A stretch of 64,000 bases of DNA, from assembly GCF_014200605.1 (NCBI RefSeq), contig NZ_JACHCE010000002.1, positions 673,300-737,299 on the forward strand, given 5' to 3'. Origin of the DNA: Pedobacter cryoconitis. Lineage in GTDB: Bacteria; Bacteroidota; Bacteroidia; Sphingobacteriales; Sphingobacteriaceae. Shown here piece by piece: positions 8,621 through 17,368 of the stretch. Positions within the stretch are counted from its first letter, which is position 1; the number at the start of each line of letters is the position of its first letter. Under the pieces are notes generated by a model. The model saw only the letters and a list, made by a program, of their open reading frames with translations. It did not search any database and was not told the origin of the DNA. Position numbers and translations under genes: made by a program.

Positions 8621-11165
8621 TTAAAGAATCTGCCTTTTTGATTAATGCAGGCAATACCTTTTGGATGGTGTCTGCAATTTTTGGCGGTACTTTTTCGATC
8701 AGCTTTAATGGATTGATATTCTTTTTGAGTGAATCAACTGTGTTGTTTAATGAATCAGTAGCTTTTTTCAAAACAGCTGGATCAGTATCTTTAGCAGCTT
8801 TCCTGATCATGCCCCCTGCACCAGGAACCTGATCATTAATGGCATCAATTATCCCATCTTTCTGATCTTTGACAACCGGCTTGCCTGGTGTTTTTACACC
8901 TGGTTTTGCAGGAGTCTTGCCTGTGGTTTTTACTGGTGCTTTGGGTTTGGCTATTGCCTTAGGATTGGTAATATCCCTTTTGGAACGCGGTCGTAATTCC
9001 GGTTTCCAGATAAAGCCTGTTAGAATTACATCTTGTTTAATATCAGCTACAGGTGTTGTTGCACCCTCCACGTCTTTGATGGGGACGACATCAGCGATCT
9101 CACTATTTTTAAAATTAACCTTAATCCTGCTGCTGATAGTCTGGTTCATCTTATCGTATTTCTTACCATCGTCAGTTTTTGTAAAATAGACACTTTCTGC
9201 ATTTCCATCAACATACATGCTTTTCAGTGAGCCGTCTTTAAAAAAACCAGTTATCATTTTACCCTTAATCTGATTAAACTTGGCAGAATCAGTATCCACA
9301 TTGACTGCGAATGCTTTGCTGATCACCTGGACAGAGTTTATCTTTTTATTCCTCAGCTGCAGATAAATTGTATCACCTGTTTGTTGTGAACTCTGAGACC
9401 AGATGATCGGGTTCTTATACCAGCGTAAGGTTGAATCTGCACTTGTGTAAAAAAGAGAATCTGCTTTGGCCTGCATATTCGATTTAAAAACATTCACGTG
9501 GTGATATGCTTTAATAATCCTGGTAAGGACAGTGTCCGCCGGATTAAATGGCAGACTATCTTTTGCTGTTTTTTTGATCACAGCTTTTAATCCAGACCTG
9601 ACTTTTGCTGTATCTGTCTTGATTTTTGAAATGTCTGTTTTAATTTTTGCCGTATCAATTTTAATTTTTGCTGTATCAATTTTTAGCGGAAGGCCTGTCT
9701 TTAAAACAGATGTTTTCAGGCTATCGCCTTTCAGCAAAGGAACCCCCTTTTTAATCACTGAATCGACACCTTTCAGGATGCTGGTTTTCTTTCCTACAGA
9801 ATCTGTTATCTTTTTAAGATCGGGCTTGTTAGCATCCACAGCTTTTTTTAACTGCTCAGGGACTTTTAGCTCCTCCGCCTTTTTCATGATGGAATCGATT
9901 GTTTTTATGGGGACCTTCGCTTTCAAAAGACTATCTCTTTTCAGACTGTCCCTGCCACTTAAAACAGGTTTTATGCCGTTTTTAGGGTTTTTCTTGTCAT
10001 CGGCAGGTGCTTTCGGGTTTTTAGCATTCGCACCAGCCGGAGCTGCAGGTTTTTTTGTGTCACCTGCTTTCTTTTTACTGCCTACTTTGCTACCCTCACG
10101 ATCTTCCTCGCCCAGTTCATTATCTTTTTTAATTACCGGGCCTTTAATCAGTTTTAATGTCTTTTGCATGACCATTTGTGTCTCGAGCGTATCTGCCCCT
10201 AACCACAGACTATCTGCACGTTTTACATTTTTGACCGTAATAGAATCACTTGTCCCCATACCGGCATAGGCATTTTTGGTCACCAGGGTTCGCTGATCTT
10301 TCTTAAAATAGAAGCCCAGCTGACCATGCATCAGCATTTTATCAACGGTATCTTTGAAAACAATATTTCTTACTGCCTTACCATATCCTGCAATCCCGTC
10401 ATAATACAAACTATCTCCTTTAAGAGATCTGCTGCCTGAAGTGTAAAGATTGTTTTTACCGAAATAGGCATAAGTAGTTTTAGTATTATATGCCCCGTTT
10501 TCTGTATACAGATTACCTCCATCTTTCTCTTTGATATTAGTAGGGCCATAAAAATAGGCCCAGTTGGAGAAGGTATTATATCTTAGTGTATCAGATTTTA
10601 TCGTACTCTGCTCAGTAACGACCAGCACATTATAGCGAAAATAAGCATCTCTGCTATTCGCAAAATAATATCCGTTTTTACTGGTTATCGTCGCATCCTT
10701 ATTGACAATTTTACCTCCGCTTACATAAGTGCCAACTTTAGGCGCCATGGCATAATCCAGTACATTTGTCGTCAGTACAGAAGTTCTGTCCAGCAAACGG
10801 ACATTACTGGTTAAGTGGGCCTGTTTTGAATTTCCATCGTAAGTAAGAAAGTCTGAATAAATATTTATTGTATCTGCCTGATTGATGTGTACATTGTTAA
10901 ATGCCTCGAAATAATTCTTCGCAGTGTAAAAAACAGCACTGTCACAGGTAAGGATTGCATTGTCCTGCTTGAATACCGGTTTCCTGAGATAAGTAATGTC
11001 TGTTTTAGTAATGATTTTACTCCTTTCTGAACTTTGCAGAATGATTTTTGTCCTCTGCTGCGCAGTTTGAACAGTATTATGCTGTGCAGAAAGAGAAAAT
11101 GGAAATATAAAAAACAGGAATACTGCTGCAAGCCTGATCGTCAGGTTACTGTATAATGCATTCAT
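8589..11165 (-). CDS. OstA/LptA-like exported protein with long disordered Lys-rich region
   Basis: An 858-residue exported protein related to the OstA/LptA periplasmic bridge domain used in lipopolysaccharide transport. The signal peptide is MNALYSNLTIRL...SLSAQ. The next 350 residues carry repeated beta-strand phrases typical of OstA: ILTCDSAVFYTAKNYFEAFNNVHI, YSDFLTYDGNSKQAHLTSNVRL, DTLRYNTFSNWAYFYGPTNI, GDSLYYDGIAGYGKAV. Residues around 355-555 are low-complexity, rich in Lys, Asp, Ala and Thr with near-repeats of (I/V)KTDTAK. A second OstA-like stretch follows, then another Lys/Pro-rich tail. The start at 11165 is chosen over 11225 because a TAACTTTG promoter box lies at 11230-11237 and the signal peptide starts there. 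LPS transport is inferred. Confidence 0.8.
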   Translation of the reverse strand: MNALYSNLTIRLAAVFLFFIFPFSLSAQHNTVQTAQQRTKIILQSSERSKIITKTDITYLRKPVFKQDNAILTCDSAVFYTAKNYFEAFNNVHINQADTINIYSDFLTYDGNSKQAHLTSNVRLLDRTSVLTTNVLDYAMAPKVGTYVSGGKIVNKDATITSKNGYYFANSRDAYFRYNVLVVTEQSTIKSDTLRYNTFSNWAYFYGPTNIKEKDGGNLYTENGAYNTKTTYAYFGKNNLYTSGSRSLKGDSLYYDGIAGYGKAVRNIVFKDTVDKMLMHGQLGFYFKKDQRTLVTKNAYAGMGTSDSITVKNVKRADSLWLGADTLETQMVMQKTLKLIKGPVIKKDNELGEEDREGSKVGSKKKAGDTKKPAAPAGANAKNPKAPADDKKNPKNGIKPVLSGRDSLKRDSLLKAKVPIKTIDSIMKKAEELKVPEQLKKAVDANKPDLKKITDSVGKKTSILKGVDSVIKKGVPLLKGDSLKTSVLKTGLPLKIDTAKIKIDTAKIKTDISKIKTDTAKVRSGLKAVIKKTAKDSLPFNPADTVLTRIIKAYHHVNVFKSNMQAKADSLFYTSADSTLRWYKNPIIWSQSSQQTGDTIYLQLRNKKINSVQVISKAFAVNVDTDSAKFNQIKGKMITGFFKDGSLKSMYVDGNAESVYFTKTDDGKKYDKMNQTISSRIKVNFKNSEIADVVPIKDVEGATTPVADIKQDVILTGFIWKPELRPRSKRDITNPKAIAKPKAPVKTTGKTPAKPGVKTPGKPVVKDQKDGIIDAINDQVPGAGGMIRKAAKDTDPAVLKKATDSLNNTVDSLKKNINPLKLIEKVPPKIADTIQKVLPALIKKADSLTKQPVPLKKQ

Positions 11166-11229
11166 AGCTGCACCATGAATGTTAAAAAACGTATTTATTT
11201 TACCGGAAACGTGTATTTTTTGCACAATA

Positions 11230-11237
11230 CAAAGTTA
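11230..11237 (-). promoter_or_regulatory. Candidate -7 box TAACTTTG for the OstA-like gene
   Basis: A reverse-strand TAACTTTG matches TAnnTTTG exactly. It would start transcription near 11225, leaving a leader of about 57 bases before the ATG at 11165. This argues against the longer reading frame starting at 11225. Confidence 0.5.
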
Positions 11238-11260
11238 GTTTTTTGCTTACCATTATGGTA

Positions 11261-11311
11261 GCCTGTTTAAAATTTATCTAATAATTTGTTTATGCTTCTT
11301 TTTAGCAGCAA
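11261..11311 (+). repeat. Solo end of the MITE-like element
   Basis: These 51 bases match the left end of the element at 2067-2117 with only three mismatches (GCCTGTTTAAAATT then TATCTAATAA and so on to AGCAGCAA). The outermost GA is lost and no matching right end follows, so this is a truncated or decayed copy. It lies between the divergent ostA-like and tilS genes and forms most of the DNA just upstream of tilS. Confidence 0.7.
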
Positions 11312-11329
11312 ATCTCCTAATTTTGGACG

Positions 11330-12664
11330 ATGTTACCTTTGCAGAATTTCCTCGATTACATCTGTCAGAATTCCCTGTTCGATCCGGACCAGCGAATTCT
11401 TTTGGCCGTTAGCGGAGGTAAAGATTCGGTTGTCATGGCTCATTTTTTTAAGGAAGCTGGTTTTAAGTTTGGAATAGCACATTGTAATTTTGGACTTAGG
11501 GATGAAGAGTCACAAAGAGATGAACGTTTTGTCAGCTCCCTTGCTGTTCAGCTGGAGGTACCGCTGTATGTAACGCATTTCGCAACTAAAGCGTATGCTG
11601 CCGAACATAAAGTGTCTACTCAGATGGCAGCCAGAGACCTGAGATATCACTGGTTTGAAGAAATCAGACAACAGGAAAGTTATGCTTATATTGCTGTTGC
11701 CCATCATCAGGATGATGCCATAGAAACAGTTTTACTCAATCTGGTCAGAGGCACAGGTATTGCAGGTTTACATGGCATTCTGCCTAAAAGAGATTATCTG
11801 ATCAGACCATTGTTGTTTCTTTCGCGTGCAGGAATTGATGAAGCCGTACAGGAGAATAATTATGATTTCGTAGAAGATAGTTCTAATTCAAGCACTGCCT
11901 ATGCCAGAAATAAATTGCGGTTGGGTGTAATTCCGCTGCTTAAAGAAATCAATCCCAATCTTGAACAGACTTTTGAACATAATATTCTTCGTTTTGCGCA
12001 GACCGAAATAGTTTTGCAGCAAACGGTTGCCCGTATCAGGACAGAGATTTGTGCCGAAAGAAGAGAGGGGATATACTTTTCACTGGAGAAAATTAAAGCA
12101 CTGCATCCTCAACAGCTTCTTTTATTTGAATTGCTGAAAACTTATAATTTCACAGAAGCGGTAGTGGAGGATATTCTGAATTCTTTAGAGAAACAAAGCG
12201 GTACTTCATTTTATAGTTCCAGTCATCGTTTAACAGTAGACCGTGATGAATTGATTCTGACTGTCGCCGGAAAAGAAGAAATTTATACAAATAAAGTTAT
12301 TCATCTTTCGGATACAGAAATTCCATTCGGCAGCCAGATTTTTAGTATTACTTATTCCGATGAACCTGCTTTTGAGAATAATCCTCAGAAAGCATTTATA
12401 GACGCTGATCAGCTGATCTTTCCGCTCATCGTCAGAACATGGCAGGATGGAGATCGTTTTATGCCTATAGGCATGAGAAATTATAAGAAATTAAGTGATT
12501 TCTTTATTGATCAAAAAATACCTCTGCCCCAAAAAGATAGTATTCCAATTCTGATTAACGGGAATGGCGATGTGGTCTGGGTTGCGGGTTTACGTCAGGA
12601 CAATCGATATAAAGTAACTGCTACAACAAAAAAAGTCGCTATATTCGAACAGAAATTAAATTAA
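11330..12664 (+). CDS. tilS: tRNA(Ile)-lysidine synthetase
   Basis: TilS modifies C34 of the CAU-anticodon tRNA-Ile to lysidine using ATP and lysine, which lets it read AUA. The 444-residue length is normal. The PP-loop ATP-binding signature is SGGKDS at residues 28-33. Further family phrases are AHCNFGLRDEESQRDERFV, AVAHHQDDAIETVLLNLVRGTG and FVEDSSN-type residues, followed by the C-terminal domain with VRTWQDGDRFMPIGM and KKLSDFFIDQKIP. The ATG at 11330 keeps the N-terminal helix before the PP-loop. The next gene starts on the base after the TAA. Confidence 0.96.
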   Translation: MLPLQNFLDYICQNSLFDPDQRILLAVSGGKDSVVMAHFFKEAGFKFGIAHCNFGLRDEESQRDERFVSSLAVQLEVPLYVTHFATKAYAAEHKVSTQMAARDLRYHWFEEIRQQESYAYIAVAHHQDDAIETVLLNLVRGTGIAGLHGILPKRDYLIRPLLFLSRAGIDEAVQENNYDFVEDSSNSSTAYARNKLRLGVIPLLKEINPNLEQTFEHNILRFAQTEIVLQQTVARIRTEICAERREGIYFSLEKIKALHPQQLLLFELLKTYNFTEAVVEDILNSLEKQSGTSFYSSSHRLTVDRDELILTVAGKEEIYTNKVIHLSDTEIPFGSQIFSITYSDEPAFENNPQKAFIDADQLIFPLIVRTWQDGDRFMPIGMRNYKKLSDFFIDQKIPLPQKDSIPILINGNGDVVWVAGLRQDNRYKVTATTKKVAIFEQKLN

Positions 12665-13147
12665 ATGGGCAATAAGTACGCTTTTCTGGAGAAACAATAT
12701 ATAGGCAGGGATTACATCAGGATATGTATCCGGTTGCTAATGGCCGCCTTCTGTTTTGGCGCATACGTGTATGAAAGAGACCGTGATAATACACAGGATT
12801 TATTTCTTGTGGTAGGTTTTGGTATCATTGGTATATCTATTGCCTTATTATTTCTGATTCAGTATAAAACTATCATTCACAATAAAAGTATGATCATTGA
12901 CGGTCTGTGGACAGCCAAAAAGGTCAAAATAGATTTAAATAGTATTACCGATGTCCGAAAAGATACTTACAGCAGTTATCTTTTCAATAATCCGGTTTAT
13001 AACCTGCACCGTAAAGGAAGTATTCGTTTTTATTCTTCAGGGAAAGATGCAGTTGTACTGACAGACCGTGACGGACTGGAATATTATATTGGTACCCAAA
13101 GACCAAATGAAATGCTTTTGGTCATTCAGGCCGAAATGAAAGATTAA
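12665..13147 (+). CDS. Small membrane protein, PH-like C-terminal part, unknown function
   Basis: A 160-residue protein with two membrane helices (about 20-35 and 45-67: LFLVVGFGIIGISIALLFLI). A soluble tail of about 90 residues has beta-strand phrases such as TIIHNKSMIIDGLWTAKKVKIDLNSITDVRK, SIRFYSSGKDAVVLTD and LEYYIGTQRPNEMLL. The arrangement resembles bacterial PH-domain membrane proteins, in which a curved sheet follows two helices. That is an inference. Its ATG directly abuts the tilS stop codon with no spacer, so it is probably translated by reinitiation from tilS. Confidence 0.6.
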   Translation: MGNKYAFLEKQYIGRDYIRICIRLLMAAFCFGAYVYERDRDNTQDLFLVVGFGIIGISIALLFLIQYKTIIHNKSMIIDGLWTAKKVKIDLNSITDVRKDTYSSYLFNNPVYNLHRKGSIRFYSSGKDAVVLTDRDGLEYYIGTQRPNEMLLVIQAEMKD

Positions 13148-13257
13148 TTCTGTCACAAATCAAATAATTGCAATTGTTTAACACAAAGATCAGTTTTAGT
13201 ACTGTAATTTGCGGGTGAAACAGTTTAATTAAAACTGTTATAGATAATCTATAATTG

Positions 13258-14406
13258 ATGAAAATAGGTATTGTTTGTTACCCTACATTTGGCGGTAGCG
13301 GTGTTGTCGCTACAGAATTAGGAAAGGCATTGGCTGATGAAGGACATCAGGTCCATTTTATCACCTATAGCCAGCCTGCAAGGTTAGACTTTTTCTCTGC
13401 TAACCTTTATTACCATGAAGTATCTGTCCGGGATTATCCCTTATTTGACTATGCACCTTATGAATCTGCATTAGCCAGTAAACTGGTAGACGTGGTTAGG
13501 TTCGAAAATCTGGATATACTCCATGTACATTATGCAATTCCACATGCTTCTGCTGCTTTTATGGCGAAACAGATCCTGGAAACCTATGGTATTTTTATAC
13601 CATTTGTAACCACGCTCCATGGAACTGATATTACACTGGTAGGGAAAGACCCGACTTATAAACCTGTGGTTACATTTTCTATCAATAAGTCTGATGGGGT
13701 AACTACTGTTTCCAACGATCTGAAAGAAGATACGAATAATCATTTCGATATTACAAACGAGATCAGGGTAATTCCGAATTTTATAGATTTCAGCAGATTC
13801 AGTCTGAAGCCAAAAGATCATTTCAAGAAAGCTATAGCGCCTAATAATGAAAGAATCCTGATCCACACTTCTAATTTCCGTAAGGTAAAAAGAACGGCGG
13901 ATGTGATCAAAATGTTCAGACTTATCCTGAATAAAATCCCTTCTAAATTATTAATGGTAGGGGATGGACCTGACCGTGCTAACAACGAGCAATTGTGCAG
14001 AGACCTTGGTATCTGTGACCATGTACGCTTTTTGGGAAAACAGGATGCTGTGGAGGAAATTCTTTCTGTAGCTGATTTATTCCTGATGCCTTCCGAAACA
14101 GAGAGTTTTGGTTTAGCCGCATTAGAAGCTATGGCTTGTAAAGTGCCTATCATTACTTCGAATGCTGGTGGTTTGCCAGAATTGAATGTAGATGGCTTTT
14201 GCGGATATATGAGCAACGTTGGTGATGTAGATGATATGGCAAACAAGGCTATTATGATCCTTGAAAATGACGAAGTGTTGAATACGTTTAAGGAAAATGC
14301 TTTTAAAAGGGCACAGGACTTCGATCTGAAAAAGATATTACCGCTGTATGTAGATTATTACAATGATATTATAGCGAAGAATCTAAAGTTACAGGCTGTC
14401 CTGTAA
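13258..14406 (+). CDS. bshA: Bacillithiol synthesis glycosyltransferase BshA
   Basis: BshA joins UDP-GlcNAc to L-malate, giving N-acetylglucosaminyl-malate, the first step of bacillithiol synthesis in the cytoplasm. The protein has 382 residues from the ATG at 13258; the TTG just before it is not needed. It is a GT4-type glycosyltransferase. The N-terminal glycine loop is PTFGGSGVVATELG, HVHYAIPHA and TTLHGTDITLVG follow, and the C-terminal nucleotide-sugar site with the E-x7-E motif is PSETESFGLAALEAM. These match BshA more closely than other GT4 enzymes. bshB and bshC are not in the window. ytxJ and ypdA, two other bacillithiol genes, lie further along. Confidence 0.93.
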   Translation: MKIGIVCYPTFGGSGVVATELGKALADEGHQVHFITYSQPARLDFFSANLYYHEVSVRDYPLFDYAPYESALASKLVDVVRFENLDILHVHYAIPHASAAFMAKQILETYGIFIPFVTTLHGTDITLVGKDPTYKPVVTFSINKSDGVTTVSNDLKEDTNNHFDITNEIRVIPNFIDFSRFSLKPKDHFKKAIAPNNERILIHTSNFRKVKRTADVIKMFRLILNKIPSKLLMVGDGPDRANNEQLCRDLGICDHVRFLGKQDAVEEILSVADLFLMPSETESFGLAALEAMACKVPIITSNAGGLPELNVDGFCGYMSNVGDVDDMANKAIMILENDEVLNTFKENAFKRAQDFDLKKILPLYVDYYNDIIAKNLKLQAVL

Positions 14407-14432
14407 AGTTCGGCCCGTATTATTTAAAGCAA

Positions 14433-14464
14433 AAAAGCCCGGTAATATTAATTACCGGGCTTTT
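14433..14464. terminator. Bidirectional terminator between bshA and the lactonase gene
   Basis: AAAAGCCCGGTAAT (14433-14446) pairs perfectly with ATTACCGGGCTTTT (14451-14464) across a 4-base loop. An A tract precedes and a T tract follows, so it suits both convergent genes. Confidence 0.85.
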
Positions 14465-14494
14465 ATATTTTTAGAGATTATGTTTATACGTTAT

Positions 14495-15610
14495 CTATTT
14501 TTTAGCTACAAATTCGAAACAGACAGGAGCCCCTATATCGATTCTTTTTCCACTATCTGTTAAAGCACCAGTTACTTTATTACGTTTAAAGATGACCACG
14601 TTATTGGTATACTGATGACCAACTAAAAGCCAGTTACCACTTGGGTCAATGACAAAAGCTCTCGGGCCATTACCCAGCGTGCTGGTCTGACCTTTATTAA
14701 TCAGATGACCGTTACTTTGAACAGCGAATGTTGTGATCGTATTGGCAGTACCTCTGTTACTTGTATATAAGAACTTGCCATCAGCAGAAAGCTGTATGTC
14801 AGAACCTCCATTTTCACCTTTAAAATCTCTGGCTACCATAGAGATCTCCTGGATCTTTTTGAACACACCGTCAGTATAACTGAAAACGGTTACCTCTGGT
14901 ATCATTTCCTGTATCAGGTAGGCAAATTTACCATTACTGCTAAAGGTAATATGTCTCGGTCCGCTGCCAGGTTTGATACTGATGCTGTCTTTTAAAACCA
15001 GTACATCATGTGCCGAATCTTTATGATAAGCATAAGTATAAACTTTATCTTTTCCTAAATCATTAGAGATCACATAACGATGATCAGGGCTAAAACGCAC
15101 CATGTGAACATGTGCACTGTTTTGCCTGTCTTTGTTTACGCTTGATCCGATATGTCGAACAACCTGTTTCGCAGGAGTCAGTGCACCATTTGCCTGTCTG
15201 CCGAAAACACCAATAGTGCCTCCGCTATAATTGGCAATCAGTACATTTTTATCATCTGCAATCAGGTAACAAGGATCTGCACCTTCTGATTTTTGTTTAT
15301 TTAAGAATCCTAATTTTCCTGTAACCGCATCAAAACTAAAAGCACTTACCATGCTTTTGTCTCCGTTCTCATTTACTGCATAAACAAATTTACGGTCTGG
15401 CGTAACTTTAAGGTAGCTTGGATTAATCACGTTCTTCTCTACATTATTCAAATGGAATGCAGCATTGGAAGTGTTAAAATCGTAAACATAAATCCCTTCA
15501 CTTTTACCAGGAGCAGTATATGTTCCTACGACAAGATGATAATCTGCCTTTTGTGCCTGAGCAGAAAAGTAACAAACGGTAGCGGTTAACAGACAAAGTA
15601 GTTTTCTCAT
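14495..15610 (-). CDS. Exported lactonase-family beta-propeller protein (Pgl type)
   Basis: A 371-residue protein of the seven-bladed propeller lactonase family, whose model member hydrolyses 6-phosphogluconolactone. Family phrases include LVVGTYTAPGKSEGIYVYDFN, NPSYLKVTPDRKFVYAVNE, SGPRHITFSSNGKFAYLIQE, SDIQLSADGKFLYTSNRG and GPRAFVIDPSGNWLLVG. A signal peptide (MRKLLCLLTATVCYFSAQAQ) places it in the periplasm, so the pentose-phosphate substrate of cytoplasmic Pgl is unlikely; another sugar lactone is possible. It starts 15 bp after the pseudouridine synthase stop and is probably co-transcribed with it. Confidence 0.88.
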   Translation of the reverse strand: MRKLLCLLTATVCYFSAQAQKADYHLVVGTYTAPGKSEGIYVYDFNTSNAAFHLNNVEKNVINPSYLKVTPDRKFVYAVNENGDKSMVSAFSFDAVTGKLGFLNKQKSEGADPCYLIADDKNVLIANYSGGTIGVFGRQANGALTPAKQVVRHIGSSVNKDRQNSAHVHMVRFSPDHRYVISNDLGKDKVYTYAYHKDSAHDVLVLKDSISIKPGSGPRHITFSSNGKFAYLIQEMIPEVTVFSYTDGVFKKIQEISMVARDFKGENGGSDIQLSADGKFLYTSNRGTANTITTFAVQSNGHLINKGQTSTLGNGPRAFVIDPSGNWLLVGHQYTNNVVIFKRNKVTGALTDSGKRIDIGAPVCFEFVAKK

Positions 15611-15625
15611 AAATCGGGCTATAAT

Positions 15626-17149
15626 TTACTGGATCAGATGTTTGATCTGAATCAGTTCATGTTCTTCTAAAAAGCGCCATCTTCCACGTGGAAGATCTTT
15701 CTTGGTCAGGTTGCCATAAACCACACGGTCTAATTTAACAACTTCATAACCCAGGTGTTCAAATATTCTACGGACAATCCTGTTTTTACCACTGTGGATC
15801 TGGATGCCAATTTCACGTTTAGAACCTCCGGCAACGTAAGATACAGAATCTGGTTTAATAATACCATCTTCTAATTCCAATCCGAACTGAATTTTGTTCA
15901 GGTCACCCTGACTTAAGCTTTTACTTAATTCAACATGATAGATTTTAGTAATACCATTTCTTGGATGAGATAATTTATCTGCTAAATCACCGTCATTGGT
16001 CATTAATAAAAGTCCGGTTGTGTTACGGTCTAAACGTCCTACAGGATATATACGTTCTCTGCTGGCTTTTTCAACCAATGACATGACTGTACGACGCTCC
16101 TGAGGATCATCAGTAGTAGTAATATAATCTTTAGGTTTATTTAAGATCACATAAACTTTCTTTTCACGTTTCAATAATTCACCATTGTAACGTACTTCGT
16201 CTTTACCCGGATCTACTTTATGTCCCAGTTCAGAAACCGGTACCCCGTTTACAGAAACAACACCAGCAGCAATCAGTTCATCTGCCTTACGACGTGAACA
16301 AATACCAGAGTTGGCGATGTAACGGTTCAAACGGATTTTTCCGTCATCTATAGTATTACTTTCCTTGCGGGCACGCATAACAGGTGCCGATTTAGCAGCA
16401 AAAGGCCTTGGCGCACCAGAATATGGTTTTGCCGGCGCACCTTCTTCTCTCTTTCTGAAAGGTCTGCTGTCTGTGCTTCTGGAAGTATTCTTTTTATCAT
16501 CGAAAGTTCTGAATGGTCTTTCGCCATCAGTACTGAAATTGTCTTTCTTTATATAACTACGGCCTTCATTTCTTGGCATTTCTTTAGAACTGCCTTCTTT
16601 AAATGCACGTGGTTTGAATGTTTTGCCGCCAGCACCTCTTGATGAGAAGCTTTTCGCCTCACCATCTTTACCTGCTCTTGGTCTGAAACTGCTTTCGCCA
16701 TCTCTTGGAGGTCTTGATGAGAAGCTTTTTGCATCGCCATCTCTGCCTGCTCTTGGTCTGAAACTGCTGTCACCGTCTCTTGGTGGTCTTGATGAGAAGC
16801 TTTTTGCATCACCATCTCTGCCTGCTCTTGGTCTGAAACTGCTGTCGCCGTCTCTTGGTGGTCTTGCTTTGAAATCTTTAGCATCGCCATCTCTGCCTGT
16901 TCTTGGTCTGAAACTGCTATCACCATCTCTTGGAGGCCTCGCTTTGAAATCATCACCATCTTTGCCGGCTCTGGGTCTGTAATTGTCCTTTCCAGCACCA
17001 AATTTACTCTTGTCGTTCCCCTCTTTATCCCCAAACTTGCTTTTACCTTTGTAAGAGCTATCTGCTCCACTACGGCCTTTACCTGTTGTGCTTCGGTTTC
17101 CCGGTTTGGACTTGTCATCCCGACTGTTCCTGTTGTTGTTATTTGTCAT
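15626..17149 (-). CDS. RsuA/RluB-family rRNA pseudouridine synthase with repeat-rich N-terminal extension
   Basis: The C-terminal 235 residues form a normal RsuA/RluB-type pseudouridine synthase. An S4 RNA-binding domain (IRLNRYIANSG, SRRKADELI, about 271-315) precedes the catalytic domain, with active Asp in GRLDRNTTGLLLMTNDGD and later GKNRIVRRIFEHLGYEV. The first 270 residues are low-complexity, rich in Arg, Gly, Asp, Ser and Lys. They include a tandem repeat of 25 residues (75 bp), each with SFRPRxGRDGDAK and SRPPRDGDS parts. Such basic extensions probably bind RNA or ribosomes. A TAAATTTG box lies 35 bp upstream of the ATG. Target position in rRNA cannot be told from sequence. Confidence 0.93.
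   Translation of the reverse strand: MTNNNNRNSRDDKSKPGNRSTTGKGRSGADSSYKGKSKFGDKEGNDKSKFGAGKDNYRPRAGKDGDDFKARPPRDGDSSFRPRTGRDGDAKDFKARPPRDGDSSFRPRAGRDGDAKSFSSRPPRDGDSSFRPRAGRDGDAKSFSSRPPRDGESSFRPRAGKDGEAKSFSSRGAGGKTFKPRAFKEGSSKEMPRNEGRSYIKKDNFSTDGERPFRTFDDKKNTSRSTDSRPFRKREEGAPAKPYSGAPRPFAAKSAPVMRARKESNTIDDGKIRLNRYIANSGICSRRKADELIAAGVVSVNGVPVSELGHKVDPGKDEVRYNGELLKREKKVYVILNKPKDYITTTDDPQERRTVMSLVEKASRERIYPVGRLDRNTTGLLLMTNDGDLADKLSHPRNGITKIYHVELSKSLSQGDLNKIQFGLELEDGIIKPDSVSYVAGGSKREIGIQIHSGKNRIVRRIFEHLGYEVVKLDRVVYGNLTKKDLPRGRWRFLEEHELIQIKHLIQ
16641..16955. repeat. 75-bp tandem repeats inside the pseudouridine synthase gene
   Basis: About four units of 75 bp. The phrase GATGAGAAGC recurs at 16641, 16716 and 16791, exactly 75 bp apart, and a more diverged unit follows at about 16866. 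Each unit encodes 25 residues, so changes in copy number keep the reading frame. Confidence 0.85.
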
Positions 17150-17183
17150 GATACGCTGTTAACCACATAATTAATGCGGGGTG

Positions 17184-17191
17184 CAAATTTA
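17184..17191 (-). promoter_or_regulatory. Candidate -7 box TAAATTTG for the pseudouridine synthase gene
   Basis: Reverse-strand TAAATTTGC, 34 bases before the ATG at 17149. A TTG lies 14 bases further upstream, shorter than the usual spacing of about 19. Confidence 0.5.
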
Positions 17192-17299
17192 ATAAAAATC
17201 GAGCAATTAGTCATTTATATTTTCATGTTGTCAGTTAAAAATAAAATCACGGCCTATGGGTGTTTAAACGTTGATTTTAAAGCTTATTCTTGTAAAATG

Positions 17300-17330
17300 T
17301 TGATAATTAGCTTAATATACGTTACATTTG
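17300..17330 (+). promoter_or_regulatory. Promoter with TTG and TACATTTG boxes
   Basis: TTG at 17300-17302 and TACATTTG at 17323-17330 are separated by 20 bases, the spacing expected between the -33 and -7 elements of Bacteroidota sigma factor. It precedes the lytic transglycosylase gene by about 38 bases and is the best-formed promoter in the window. Confidence 0.65.
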
Positions 17331-17368
17331 CAGGCGTTTTATAATTGTTCACCAAAAAAAGGAGGAAA

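Noticed and set aside
9532..10269. Open frame of 245 codons on the forward strand opposite the OstA-like gene
   Set aside because: It lies fully antisense to the Lys-rich low-complexity region, whose codon bias leaves the other strand open. The product is Phe/Leu/Ser-rich with no domain.
11334..11341. TACCTTTGCAG just after the tilS ATG looks like a -7 promoter box
   Set aside because: It would put the transcript start inside tilS and remove the ATG; the N-terminal residues M-L-P-L-Q and the helix after them fit other TilS proteins, and no other good start exists before the PP-loop. It is probably coding coincidence.
16614..16982. Open frame of 122 codons on the forward strand inside the pseudouridine synthase gene
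   Set aside because: It is a by-product of the 75-bp repeats, which stay open in several frames; its product is a plain repeat with no start signal.
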